Source of the DNA: Acanthaster planci
Taxonomy: Eukaryota; Echinodermata; Asteroidea; Valvatida; Acanthasteridae
Assembly (NCBI RefSeq): GCF_001949145.1
Contig: NW_019091398.1
Coordinates: 90,947-154,946 of the forward strand
DNA length: 64,000 nt
Direction: 5' to 3'
Numbering within the stretch: the stretch's first letter is position 1; each line of letters begins with the position of its first letter. Below, in pieces: positions 22,421 to 35,800 of the stretch. Under the pieces are notes generated by a model that saw nothing but the letters and a program-made list of their open reading frames with translations, was not told the origin of the DNA and ran no database searches. The translations under genes and the position numbers were made by a program.

Positions 22421-25400
22421 AACTACTTGTTTAATGTAACAAAGGACAAAACGTTTTGTGTATAGAGTTCAACGAATATGTAGACAGGAAATGGAAGAAA
22501 ATTAAAGTTTTTGATCCTGCAGTTTGGAGAACAACGTCTCACTGGCGAATGATCACTCTACTGATGTAATTTCTTGTTATCTTCTAAGTTGTTGTGATTA
22601 AGCCTATGGGTCAAGTAAACTTTATGATGACACAATCTTCACAGGATGAAAAATGTTTGTGTTCTCATCAATCACTTTACAAAAGAGGCATGTAACCTTT
22701 TTTGATCACTTTTTCCACACAGAAACTCTTTGTCATGAACACCAAGTGACGAGTAACTGCTCCGTGAAGTGATCCGTGACCCCTGACGTCATCTCATAGA
22801 GCCGATCAGCTTCCGTCCCTATTCCTGTTACATCATTAATATTACTGCTGCGGGGAAGTAATACCTTTAATGTTGTTACTTGCCAGTCAGTGGTGCGAGA
22901 TGTAAGATCGAAACAGTGTGTTTTAAACCACATAAATGTTGGGAATTTCGAAACCTTTTTCTTAAGACGCATTATTTATTGTTGTAACTATTTATCTTTT
23001 GATAAATGTAAACATTCTTGCTGGCTTCATTTTACCTGAAAAGTATACTTCACATTTATTTAGTCAGAGCTCGCTCACTGAATTGTAAGATGCTGTAGAG
23101 AAACTGAGTTTTTATCCATTTGAGTTCCAATGAAAAGTTCACTGAAATATTCTCTTTCATCTGTTTTGGAGGGTCTCACTCCACAAACGGACTCTGTTTA
23201 AGTTCAAATAAATTTGTAAGGTAATGGTTGTTTTGTGAATTTACAAAACGAAATTAATCGTTTAAAATGGTTGTAAATAGCGATCGAGTATCATTATTTA
23301 AATCCACATTAATATCTTTTCGTCTCATTATGTTTATATAGTACAAATATATAAAAGAAGTAACGCCCATTCTCGAGAACATAATACACAATAGTAATAG
23401 CTTCAACACAAGAGTAAGTTGAAAATTTTGCCTTTGTAAGTATACCGCATAATATTATTTTGATGAGAATGATTCCTAAAAGCTATAGGCTAAACAAAAT
23501 TTTACATTTCCCCTGGTGTTTACACACGGGTATATACACCAATTGAATTAGTACGTAGTACGCATTATTTGTATAGAACTCTATAAATGTATTTTTCATT
23601 TGTGAAAAGTCTAGTAACCGTTCAGAAAATTTCCGATTTTTTATGAGGGGCATATACCATAAAATGCTTGATTTCCTGTCAAAAGATTCAAACGGTTACT
23701 TAATACACAACGAATCTTTTCCTTTTGTGACTTTCTCAAACTGTTTACAGTGCCCTTATCAAATCAATGGAAGAAAGATTCATATAATACATATTTAAAT
23801 CATCTTAAAGGAAGACAAGTAATTTGTATAGATAAGGAAACTTAATATGCTACCTTAAGTGTTCAGAAAGACTTTATGATACAAAAATTAATTGCAAAAA
23901 GCACGGCAATATGAACTGTCGATGCTCAAAGCTTACGTCTTTATATACATATCTACGCTTGTGTATGGACTGTCTTAGAAAATAACCTATGGAACGCCTT
24001 GGACAGCAATCCGGAACGGAACTACACAAATGATGCGGAAATGTGTCATCAGGTAGCATTTGGGCAAAATGTCTGAAGCTGCTCCAAGAGTTAGGCCTAC
24101 GTCTGTGACGCTGTGTCTGCTAAGAAGCCATAGGCAATACCTGGGCTGTAATTGAAATTAAGGCTCTCTTTCACTGCTACTCAACCATCATCAAACAAGA
24201 GTCCTGGTTCGCTGGATGTCAGAAGTTGGACTGACTTGTTCCGCTACATTTGTGACAATTTGTGTTAACTCTTGGGACAGTTAAATAAAATTGCAGCACA
24301 CTTTTCGAAGATTCTATTCTCTTGTTTCTCAAGTTTATGTTGCATCATTTATCGTATATGACGACAACTCTTGAATTTCACACTTTTGTTACTGTCAAAA
24401 AGTTGCTCTGACATGCTATAGAGGCTTTGCGTGGTACCATCTTGTAAGTCAGGTTTTTCGTTCCACAGGGAAACTTCCTTGGTGTATACCCTGTGGACCT
24501 AAAGCACTGGCCTGCAAGATGGCAGTCATGCACATCCTCTATACCCTGTTTCGCCACCATATGTGAGTGAGTGTATGACCTATGCCAGTAGGAAGTCGTC
24601 ATATCCGAAACATTCATTCTTTCACAATGTTTTCTCTCTAATGACGAGCTCCCTTCTCATGGCAATGACAAACGGTTTTCTGAAGTTTCCTTGTTCTTAT
24701 TCTTGACTGGACAACGGGTGAACTTCTTCCTATCGATGGGTGACATTGACGAGACGTCATTCACAACGTTGGTGGCACTGGGGACTTCAGGGTCGGTTGA
24801 CACGGCAACATCTGCAAGCGAATGAGGGCGTGCTCGCCCTGTAAGATGGATTTTAAGACGAAACCGGTATTCTGAATTTGCCATTCATCAACCGAAAAGG
24901 TTAAATCAGTGTAAACTTAAGACACTTCCCCTAGAGGCATCTCTTGCTTTGCTTAAAGCTTGAGTCCTTAGTTGATATATCTCTCTGGAATAGCCTTGAG
25001 TAATGCTTTAAAGCGTAATACAAACCTCTGAGATTGTTGGGCTTTGGATACAATGGCCTGGACAAAGCGAAATCAGCAGCGGATGTGTTAGTGCCCCTTT
25101 AAGGAGAAACATAATAATATTGTTATTTTTTGTCGTTTATACATCAATAATGTGCATTTACAGTCGCTTTGCTGACACGCTTTAACAGAATATTAAAGTG
25201 AATGATTGACAGGCTGGCATAGGTACTTCCGTAAAATAGTTCGTTGTTTGGGGGTTAATGTCTGCACACAAGTGCATCCGAGAAATGATGAATCCACTTG
25301 TCCTACGTCACAAAATCGTGAATGGTTAACCTTGATAACCCATCTGAAGGGCGGAAATCTTTGAGCTGCAATATAACCGCTGGAACACTGGAAAACCATA

Positions 25401-25567
25401 CAAACTACTTCGAGGACCTTTTATTGAAAAAAAACTGTTTCGCAAAGCTAAAGCTGAATCGCATAAAGGGAGGTTTTGTTTCAAAATGAACGCAAGGGTG
25501 AAATACGAACCGTGTGGGGGTGCCACAGGACTCTTACAGAATGAAAGGTCGACGTACAAACACTAAC
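22421..25567. other. Space between convergent genes, unresolved 3' exons of the PH-PDZ gene
   Basis: No exon here is firm. On the minus strand three frames might be last exons of the PH-PDZ gene. 25379-25193 follows an acceptor after a CT-rich tract and fits phase 2. The stretch before 22733, after TTCCCCGCAG, also fits phase 2. 24847-24657 encodes a Ser/Thr/charged tail but needs phase 1. They exclude each other or need further exons. The plus strand holds AT-rich sequence with AATAAA words near 23207 and 24285. Confidence 0.4.
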
Positions 25568-27216
25568 CTGTCCACCCACGTGGGTTTGACAGTGAGCACC
25601 ACGTGACCAGGCATTCCTTTGATCAGACCGGCGACGCGTTCGGCGTTGTAACCACGTACTGGCTTCCCGTCAACCTCCACAATCTCGTCTCCTGTGAGAA
25701 ATAGCGGGGGGGGGGAGTCGAAGGTCAGCAATCTGAGACAGCATTCAAGTAATGTTGAGATAATTTTGGCACATTAACCATCCATTTGATTTCATACGTA
25801 ACCAGAAAAAATGCGCCTGATTTAAAGAAAACTTAACGATGGTTTTTGACAGGCACACAGCGATGAGGTCAATCAGTTTAAGCAGCGACGACCGAGACAG
25901 TTTTAGTTTTGTGTGATGGTAATTGTTAGGGATTGATTTTACCTGGTCGAAGGGTTCCTTTCTTAGCCGCGGGACCATCTGCGAATATTCGAGCAATAAC
26001 GATGGAATCTGCCTCGTTTCGAATCGTGATGCCAATACCTGCATCATGAGTCAGATACGATGAGGAAACTTTTAAAAGCAACAGGCTTCAGCCTGGGGTG
26101 GGGAAAGACGAAAGAGTCCATTTTCTATTTGAAAAGAGAGGCAGCATTTCATCTGAAGAGAAGGACTGAGAAGTAAAAACTAATCATTGCACCACTTCTG
26201 ATTGTAAACGGCAGAACAAATAAACCATTGTCCATTTATTTTAGATTACTTTTTTACTTACCATCCCCATAATCCTCTTCCTTGGAAAAGGACAACCTGC
26301 GGTGATTGTGTTTGCGGTATTTGTTAGCAACCACCGAGGTTCGCGTCTTGAGCTCCCTCATGAAGTCATTTCTGCTGCGCCGGTCCGCCACAGCCAGCTG
26401 AATCTGAGTCAGCCAGTCTCGCTGACCCAAGTTCACTCGCAGAGCAAAGACACCTTGCTTGGTGCAGATGGTAAAGTGAATATGCCGTCGGCCTTTGTCG
26501 ATATTGGACATGGAGGAAATCTCCTCAAGGGGGAGACGGTACAAGATATTCTTCTTCTCTGCCCTCTCTGATATCGATGAAGCTCTTCAAAGGGACGAGG
26601 CAAAAGTTCACTTGAATAGATGAATACACGTATATAGATATGGCAAGGGTTTGGGTTGGAATGACATCTTGTAAAGATGGGCAAACTCCTATTTGAATTT
26701 GATGTGAAATGTCATTGGTGTAGATTTCGAAGATCGTCAGAATGATGAAGTGGTGATTGTACGCTAGCTTTAGAGACAGCAATTCTTAATTTGCCGACGA
26801 GACACTTGCGTGAAAGCAGAAACAATGCTAACGAAACACGAAACAAAACTCAACTGACAATGTGAACATCGAAGATGATGCATGAAAACACCGGGGAAAG
26901 TTCTAATATCTAAATACAACAGCTGACCAAAAAAACATAAGTAAACTAACCTCCTTCTCTTGTCTTCTTCGGCCACTCCTCCTCCTTTTCGTCTTGGGTC
27001 CGATCTGAAGATAGTCAAAGAGTCCTGCGTCAGTATGCAGAACCTCGACCGCCAGGAGTAGATGATACCATGCGATTCCTTATCAACAATCCCCTCCTTG
27101 AGAATTTTGGTTCCGGAGTCCGACGGGGACCGCGTCAGGGTGTGATCACCCTCCTTGACTACCCCGCTGCCCACCGCCGGTAACACGCTGACACCACCGA
27201 TCCGCGTCGAACACAT
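25568..27216 (-). CDS. PH and PDZ domain protein, 3' end unresolved
   Basis: Exons in order: 27216-26951, 26563-26262, 26038-25943 and 25691-25568, joining in phases 2, 1, 1 and leaving phase 2. Residues about 37-150 are a PH domain: KILKEGIVDKES and SWRSRFCILTQDSLTIFRSD are its first strands, and RDWLTQIQLAV is its closing helix with the conserved Trp. Residues about 185-262 are a PDZ domain with the binding loop GIGI at 190-193, then FADGPAAKKGTLRPGDEIVE and AERVAGLIKGMPGHVVLTVK. PH domains bind membrane phosphoinositides and PDZ domains bind C-terminal peptides, so an adaptor at the cell cortex is likely. The ATG at 27216 may be the start, or the exon may begin at an AG a few bases before it. 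The family is not identified; the PH then PDZ order recalls syntrophin or Tiam-like proteins only loosely. Confidence 0.7.
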
Positions 27217-28559
27217 TTCTCCTGTGATGTTTACTCAAAAGCAGAGATATCTCAGACCTGAATGGAGGCTCTCGAAAGATTTCCAAAGCAAATCTTGGCT
27301 ATATCGATCACGCCAGGGGCATAAGAAGTGAGCGTTGCATACAAATCCAAGGCATAACAATCCAAGTGTAACAATCCGAAGTAGTCACTAATCGAAGACT
27401 TCTATGATCAAAACAGAGGACAAAATCACGATGAAGTTACCAGATTTTGCTTTCAAGCTGCCGCAGTGTCCCATCACAGTAAAAGAATGATTAACTTCGA
27501 GCAAAAATGGTTTAGATGGGACTAAAGAACAAACAGCGCAAAGCTAGGAAAAATTCCGCAAGACCGTCCGAAGACAGAGACATGGCAACTGAAATTACCT
27601 CATTTTCTAATTCAGAAAAAAAAGTACGGGTGTAGACACGCTTGGTGAGTCATGCACCAGCGAAGGACAAAGCCAGTTTCATCAAATAAAATCCAATTAA
27701 ATTTCGTAATCTGACTTACTTTAAATAGCCAGCTTGTACTGCAATGACAGTTTTCGAAAAGGACATGTCTATTGTGTTTTTCCAGGTCTTCCAAACTCAT
27801 CCATTTGCCCCAGGAGAATCGGCATTACAGCAAACAGCGTCCCCAAACAGGATGTTATATATTCCAGAGCTGTTATGGTCTGAAAGCAGCAAGGAAGGTC
27901 CCTTAAAAAGTTCACAGGAACTGTTGATTATGGGCTGATTAGCCAGCAGGAATCCTAGTCAGTCCTGTGCCGGTGATCCGGCGCACAAGGACGGCAGAAC
28001 GCGCCAGCGTATAGCTCAGCGGTAAGTTTGCGATTCTGATCGGTTCTCGATGAGTAATCGTTCCCGGGAAGGGTAAAGTACGTGCCATTACCCTCTTTTC
28101 CTGCAAGTGCTCCAACGTAACCTCAGCCCTAGGACCCCTTGGTATCACCCCAGGGATTTGACGTCACGTAGCCCCTTGACACAGAGCTTCTCCGTGTTTA
28201 ATGGCAAGTTAAGTAATCGAAGGCATATCACAAATTCAAAACTTTTCATTTATTAGTCATTGCAAAATTGTCCATGAAACAGTTTTGACTATAACGACAA
28301 CAGAAAAATCTCTTTGTTCAGTAAAGCCCCAAAGAAAGAAAAATGGTTAAAATTTCACAATACTGCAGTTCTGCCGACTCAGTGCTGAATGTAACCAACG
28401 ACAATCAATGAAAGGTATGTCAGTAATATATGTAGGCTACGTGCAATATCAAAGGTATTCTACTACGGTGTACATGCATCCACATCAACACGTCCCCATG
28501 CCATCCCCATCAGGCATATGAAAGCCTTCTCAGCCTCTCGTAGAGGTTACAGTGGTTGA
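27217..28559. other. Non-coding stretch upstream of the PH-PDZ gene
   Basis: No exon was recognised; any upstream exon or promoter of the PH-PDZ gene would lie here. At 28006-28075 a tRNA-like piece has an A box (TAGCTCAGCGG) and a poor B box (GGTTCTCGATG), perhaps a SINE relic. Confidence 0.35.
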
Positions 28560-29460
28560 TTAACCATCTCCGGAACTTTGAACCATACAAACCTATTCTT
28601 AGAGAAGAAAGCAGAAACTGAGTTTTATTATCCCATGGGTCCCATTCTATTCTTGGTTATGATAAATGATGCAGCTACTGCAAGTCCGCTTAGATGGAAA
28701 TATGTGGATAATCTAATTATAGCTGAAATTAGGAATCACTCTCAGGAGTCAAAATTACAAGAAATTGTCTCCCCTCTTACTTTGTGGTCTTCCAACAATC
28801 AGATGATTCCTAAGCCCCCAAAATGTAAGCTTATGCATGTTTCCTTCATGAGAAAACAAACAGTTATGCCTGCAGTTTTTATTGGCAACCCATTGTTGGA
28901 ATCGGTTGACGGTCTGAAATTACTTGGTGTCATTTAATCCAAGCTGATTTGAAGTGCGACAAGCAGGCAAGCAGGTATCACACATGACAAGCCTTGCTGC
29001 CAAACGTTTGTATATACTTTGTATCTTGAAAAAATTCCATGCCCCGACTCATGACCTTTTGACCATTTATCTCATGTATATTAGACCTTTACTTGAGTAT
29101 GCCTCACCATCCTGGTCATCTGCTCTCACAATTCAACAATTTGACCAAATTGAACGTATTCAAAGACGTGCAGGTCGAATTATTCCAGGTTACAATAATT
29201 ACGTCGAATACTCACTTGCCTTTGAATTCCTTAACATACCATCATAAAAACAACGGAGAAATCAAATACTAGAAAAATTTGCCAGAACCTTAGTGCACTC
29301 AAGACATAGATCTTTACTCCCTCCACTTTGTAGTTCCTTACCAGATTTCCGCCGTCTTAGAAGCAATTGTGGTCTCTTCAATCCACTTTGCCGTACTTCC
29401 AGATACGAAAGGTTGGCAGTCCCCCAAATGGTCAAAGTAATTAATGCCATTAATCTTTTT
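28560..29460 (+). mobile_element. LINE reverse transcriptase fragment, inactive
   Basis: Two overlapping pieces in different frames encode part of a non-LTR reverse transcriptase. The first (28578-28937) has MGPILFLVMINDAATASPLR and a KYVDNLIIAE block, where the catalytic Tyr-x-Asp-Asp is changed to YVDN. It also has PPKCKLMHVSF and LLGV. After a stop and frameshift near 28937 the second (28954-29247) continues with SLAAKRLYILCILKKF, YIRPLLEYASPSW and IERIQRRAGRII. This order is that of the RT thumb region in Jockey/CR1-like LINEs. It lacks the endonuclease, has stops, and cannot be active. Confidence 0.8.
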
Positions 29461-29800
29461 TAGTGATTTTTCTCCTTTTAGTTGACAATTTAACTTGCTC
29501 CTCCTAAGTGCAATACATGTATTTGTTGTTGGTGCCGCCGTCATTGTTTTCGTGGCTGTCGTACGTAGTTTATTTGGAAATTAGTAATAGTTTTTGACTG
29601 AATTTTAATTATTAATAATTTTAATGGTTTTAATAGGCCCTATTTGTAAATCAATCATTATGAGTCCTACGACTCATTGAATTGATATTGTTTTTAAACC
29701 GAAATAAACAAAATTGTAAGATTAATCACCTGGCGAGGAATCGAGAGAAAAAATTAACACTACATAGTTTTTCTAGTGTCTGAACAGGCTCTGGTGCAAT

Positions 29801-32800
29801 TTAGACAAAGGGAGTGTGCGGCAGTCTGGTTTCGTACAGGAAGCCTTGGTTAACGTGGGTCGTGGTCGGGTGTCCATCTGCACCACTAGCAGTTGTTACA
29901 ACCGCAGCTTGGATGCCACCTGGGAAGTAATATCACATTGTAGAGTCAGATCATTTAGAGAAAATCATAACTAAGGTTTGAGTGAGAACTCATTTCAGTG
30001 CCAAAACAAAAAAGAATTGCTTAGGCTAAAAAATCTCCGGTTTCTGGTCAGCGAGCTCGTCGCCGTAGACCTGTCCAAAAGTTGCCCAGCTTAAAAACGA
30101 CTCAAATTCTGCTAGTGTGTAGTTTTAACATGTTTTGATGGGGTACGGTTGACTAATATGTACAGTAAAGGAGTCCCTGCAGCTTCCAATACATTAAGCC
30201 AGGCACTCTTTTTCAGATGACGTCATTTCTATATTATACATTTACATCTGGGAACCAGACAAACATATGACGCAAGATATGGGACGGAGAGCATCCCCCA
30301 CCTTTGTGTTGGTCTTATGTCCTGTGTACATGTAGAAGCTGAAATACGAATCTTAATTAGAGTCAAAAAGATCGGGACATGTTTTCCAAGAAATGTAATG
30401 CTTTTTTAAAAGTTGAACTTTGAACTTTTGAATTCATTTTTCAAAACCGAATGAAATCTTTCGTACCTAATATATACTTTTGGGATGAAATTTTACAGAC
30501 CTCGCATATTTTTAAGATTCGAACGAAACTTTTTTGACCAAAACATGTTTTGGATTTGAATAAAATTTTGTAGACCTGACATGTTTTTAAGATACGAATA
30601 AATTGTGGGGACCTGATATGTTTTTAAGATTCAAGTACATTTTTCAGACCTAACACGTTTTGAAGACTCAAATGAAAAATTTCAGACCTAACATGTTTTC
30701 TAAATCCGAATGAAATTTGACAAACCTGACGTTTCCCAGATTCAAATGCATTTTCCCCACCCGTACCTGCATTTCAGAAAAGCATCCGATTGTAAAAAGT
30801 ACCCGAATATTGGAAAAAGCATCCGAATTGAGAAAGCATCCGATCTTTTTGACGGTGTTCGGCCCGATGGTACCCGAAGTTCCGAACTTTTTAGACGATT
30901 CGGCTGTGTTCGGTATGCGAATGCGCAGTCAACTTATAGAATTATTCCCGCCCCCTTAAACAATCGGACAGTCAGTGCTATAAGCCCCTAATTTCGAATT
31001 AAGTCAAGCGACTACGTAATGTACATACATTGACGGCATACATTTTAGTTATGGACGCCCGTGAGTGCGAGCCACAGCGCGCCCCAATCAGGTATGTTCA
31101 TGCCCCTCACTTAATTTGTGCGCATGTGTATCGAATCCCACTGTAACCAGAAGCCTGTAAAATGGCCCTTGACCCCAAAGGTGATCGATCAACATCAAGC
31201 TCAGAAAAAGTTGTTTGCCCCTTATTTCCATACCAATTGGTATTATTAGTTCTTACGTACCTCCAAAGTAACAGAGTCAAAAGTTGGAAGTGAAGCCGAC
31301 ATTTCAGAGGGGATTTTTTTCAGTTTTCCCTGACATTTCTCTACTTGTGAATAGTGAGGAATATCATGAACGCTCTAATGAGAAAGTATCATGCAAGAAG
31401 GAAACCGTATGAATGAAAACGGAGAGTTTTTGTTTGTGCCTGATAATCGGGCAATCTGACGTGATTGTACGCATCCGTGCAATGCAGTAGGCCAACTCGT
31501 ACCCAAACGCACTCATATCCAGGTCTGCGTAGGTACGTACGTGCATGCGCCATGCCAAAATCCGGAATCTCATTTTTTACCGCTGCCAAAACTCGTGTGG
31601 AAATTTGAATCCGCATGAAATACGAAATGTATTTCAGACAAATGGCTCTTGATCTTGAAAACAATTAACTGATAGATACAAAACAAACATCTTCCAGACA
31701 GTATCACCGGTGATCTGAGGAGAATTTGACAGTAGTGTGAAAATTGGACACAAAGCTAGGTAAAAATACAATAATTTTTCATCATACTTTGTCGAAAAAA
31801 TGACATTTTCCACTTTCTTTGATTTTTCTTCCAGCGATTTTTTGCATCAAACGCGATTGCATCACCCTTTGATAGATTCTTAGCAATTTATTCTCACACG
31901 AGGTCTTCAAGGGAAATGACAGTACAATCCCCACATGGATCACCACAGAAATACGTCGTCTGTTAGAATAATTTTTCAGGCCGCCGACCATTATGTCACT
32001 ATTGCGCACGCGCAAATAAACAAACTAATTGGGTGCACAGTCTATCAGGACATGTGCGTGCAGGGACATCGTATGTAGTCGCTTGATTTAATTCGAAATT
32101 GGGGCTTAAAGCACTGACTGCCCGATTGCAATTGTTTAAGGGAGCAGGAAGTATATAGTTTGACTGCGCATGCGCATACCGAACACAGCCGAATCGTCGA
32201 AAAAGACTCGGAACTTCGGGTACCATCGGGCCGAACATCGTCAAAAAGATGCTTTCTCAATTCGGATGCTTTTTCAATATTCGGATGCTATTTAAAGTGG
32301 GATGCATTCAAAATTCGGATGCTTTTTAAAGTCGGGTGCTTTTGAGATTCGGATGCTTTTTAAAGCCGGGTACTTTCTCAATTTGGCTGCTTTCTCAATT
32401 CGGATGCATTTTACAGTCAGATGCTTTTGAAATTAGGTTGCTCTCTGAATTCGGGTGAAATGCCGGTGCGGGAAAATGCATTCGAATCTGGAAAACGTTA
32501 GGTCTTTCAAATCTCATTTGGATTTCGAAAACATGTAAGGTCTGAAAAATTTCCTTCGAATCTTCCAAACATGTTAGGTCCAAAAAATTTTATTCGGATC
32601 TTAAAAACATGTCCAGTCTACAAAATTTTATTCGAAACTTAAAAACATGTTGGGTCAAAAAAATTTCATTCGAATCTTAAAAACATGTAAGGTATGTAAA
32701 ATTTCATCCCAAAAAGATCTATTAGGAACAAAAGATTTCATTCGGTTTTTGAAAATGAATTCAAAAATTCAAAATTACGGTATGTTTAAAAAAACATAAG

Positions 32801-35800
32801 ATTTAAAAAAAATCGACTTTTAAAAAAGCACTACATTTCTCGAAAAGCATGTTCCGATCTTTTTGACTCTAATTCTGCATCTTACTGAAAATGCTTTTAA
32901 ACAGTAAAAGTACGGGGAAAGCCTATGTTAGTGTTGGTAACGGCCGGAGTTACGAGGACATGCGATGGGCATCGTTCGTTAGCGTACATCGTTTCCAGAG
33001 AAAGTGAAGATAAAAAAGCTGCGTCGCCGCACCACTTTGAAGCCAGCTCTTGACTAGCCTTGGAACAAGACGGCAGAATTCGACAGCGGACGCGATCGAG
33101 CATAAAACATGCTGCACATTTCCCCTGCGCCCTCTCGTGACTCCATTTCACCAATCGACGGCTGGTCTGGATACCAAACCCGATGATCCTGACTACCCGA
33201 CGAATCAATGGTGCCGGTATCACCGAATGTCCGGGAATAACCGAAATATTCCGAAGTCGTCTCGTCTATACTGTGCATGTTCGGATGGTACCGTTGATGT
33301 TCGGTTATTGCCGGTCGGGTAGGTGGGCTTGTTGAACCTTAACCGTCAACAACAACAAAGTTACAAACAACTTAGTTGTTGATGGGTGTGTGCGTGGAAG
33401 GAATGTTGCTGCACAAGAATTGATCAACTAAAAGAATTTCGAAAATGCTTATGTATGATTTTGAATTACCTGAATTTTTTTCAAGCGTGCCTCAATAGGG
33501 AACACTTAGCTGAATTTGAACCCACTGTGTAAGGGAATGAAATCGAAAACATCCGGGCTTTCAACTTGTGACCTCTGACCCTTGCCGCCTACCTTTTATA
33601 TCCGTAGGTGATGTCTGACCTAAGATTCTTTATCAAAGGTCGTCAGGGAATCTTTGGACAGGGAACCAGACTAATCGAGGGCTTGTTCTACCCTCTTGGG
33701 AATCTCCTACAAACTGTTCAATTGTTTTCTTTTCTTTCCCTCCGGATTTCCGGATGAACCAATCAGCGCCCGAGAAATTTCAGTTGAACCTGTATGTGAT
33801 GATTATGGATCAATGACCTGCTTCACATGACCTATTACGTAACATATACGAGCACTATGTTGTTGTTGTTGTTTTAATGGCGCTTTCAGCATCTCAGGCT
33901 ATTTGCGGCAATAACTGTACGTTTATTCATACACTTTATCAAATAGCATCACATTACAGAGTTAGGAAGAAGGTCCAGTTTTAGAGGCAGGAGGAAATCG
34001 GAGTACCCGGAGAAAACCTGCGAGAGCAAAGATGGACCGAAAATCAAATGCACTTAAAAAGCCTGGGCCAAGCCGGGACTCAAACCCGGGCCTCATTCAT
34101 GCAAAGCGAGGACAGAACCGCTACGCTAACCTGCTCCACTTACGAGCACTGTTATGGGACGCTTAACGAAGTAGGCCTGTAAAAGACTTCCTATAACAAA
34201 ACTAAAGAAATAACAAGCTGGCGTTGATTCGAATCTGCTTCAACGCTCCCACGGTCTGTTTTGTATCCAATTTTACATCATAGGGTCCATTCTGAAAACT
34301 ATTTTACATACGAAAGCCACGCCTCGGTTGTAGGTGATTCCCAAGAAGATAGAACGAGCCGTCCATTGGTGAAATGAAGTCATTAGAGGGCGCAAGAGAA
34401 TTCGGCACGCTGGGCATATATTATGCTCGATCGAGTTCTGCCGTCTTATCCCAAGACTAGATCCTGACCAGAAACCAGAGACTTTTAGGGGGGGGCTTAG
34501 CTTTTATAATGATCACCATGTACGACGGTTTTGACTCGTTCTGATCCGATTTTCGTTAGTGCATAAATTTATGCTATAGTAGTATATTTTATGCTTAGTA
34601 ATATATTCTGCCAGGAAAATGCTTGCTCAGTTCCCCTTACAGTGAGTCGTTGCCGTGCGGCTGACTACAGATCGTTGTCCTCCACGTAAGGGCAACCAGG
34701 TTTATGTTCATTCTACTGAAAAAGTTGGCCATGTAGCCATGTTGACCACACGCTGTGCACGACGTGTGCCTGAATCAACGGCTCGCCATGAGTCCCTTCT
34801 TTCCAGCGTGTTGTGGTATAGTACATACCTGCTGGTTGCCCACTGAGTATTGGCGCACCTCCCACTCCTTGTCCATTGTACGATGATTGGCCTAGGACAC
34901 CAGCTTGACCAGCGTAAACTGCATTGGATGGTACAAGCGGGCCGGTCTGGAGCTGACCATTAAAAACAAAGATGGAGCAAAATCGTATCGTTAAGATATT
35001 TGTTTTGAGGGTAGTAGATAATTTTTCCCAAAGTAATTGCTTGTTATGGTTTCACTAAACCGAATAAGTATCTAGATGATCATTGCTAAGCCTTATGTTT
35101 GGTAACTCAAAATGTATTTATTCATCACTGCTTACAAATTCGACTGGTACACCTCATCAAAGCATCAAGTGGCTTCAACTCGATCAAGGTTCAATTAATG
35201 CAGCGTCCATTAAGATCGCGAAACAAAGATAAGCACCAAAGAGGATCATTTAACCCAATTGATAAGAGACCAAAATGTAGGAGTATTTACAGTGTCACAG
35301 TGCAGTGGGATGAAAGGCATAGGTACATTTTCTCTGCCATTCTTGTCATTAATTTTAAATGTATTCAACTTGACAAGATCATGGGCCACATGAAATTCGT
35401 CGATTTTTAACAATGTTACATTGGCGATTGTCAATATGCCATGAACTTGAAGTGCAAACTGCAAACCCATAAGAATGGTTATATATAGTTTTTACTTTGA
35501 AGAGGGGCCATCCTCGTTGTGTTGATTTATTTTTTGACGACAAGAAATACACCTTATCTAACTTCATCCCCTCTGATGCATTAGAACCAAATGATGTCAA
35601 ATGATGTTTGCTTACCACAATCGTCTGGGTAGGTGGTGCTGAAGCTTTGCAGCAGCTGCAGGATATGCAACAAGACACGGCCGCGACTATCAACTCGCCC
35701 AGACCAATAGCGATGAATGCGATTGGCAAGGCTCCGGACTGAATACAAGTACAACAAAATATGATTCAATGAAATTAAGAAATCTCCGCTCATTTCACCG

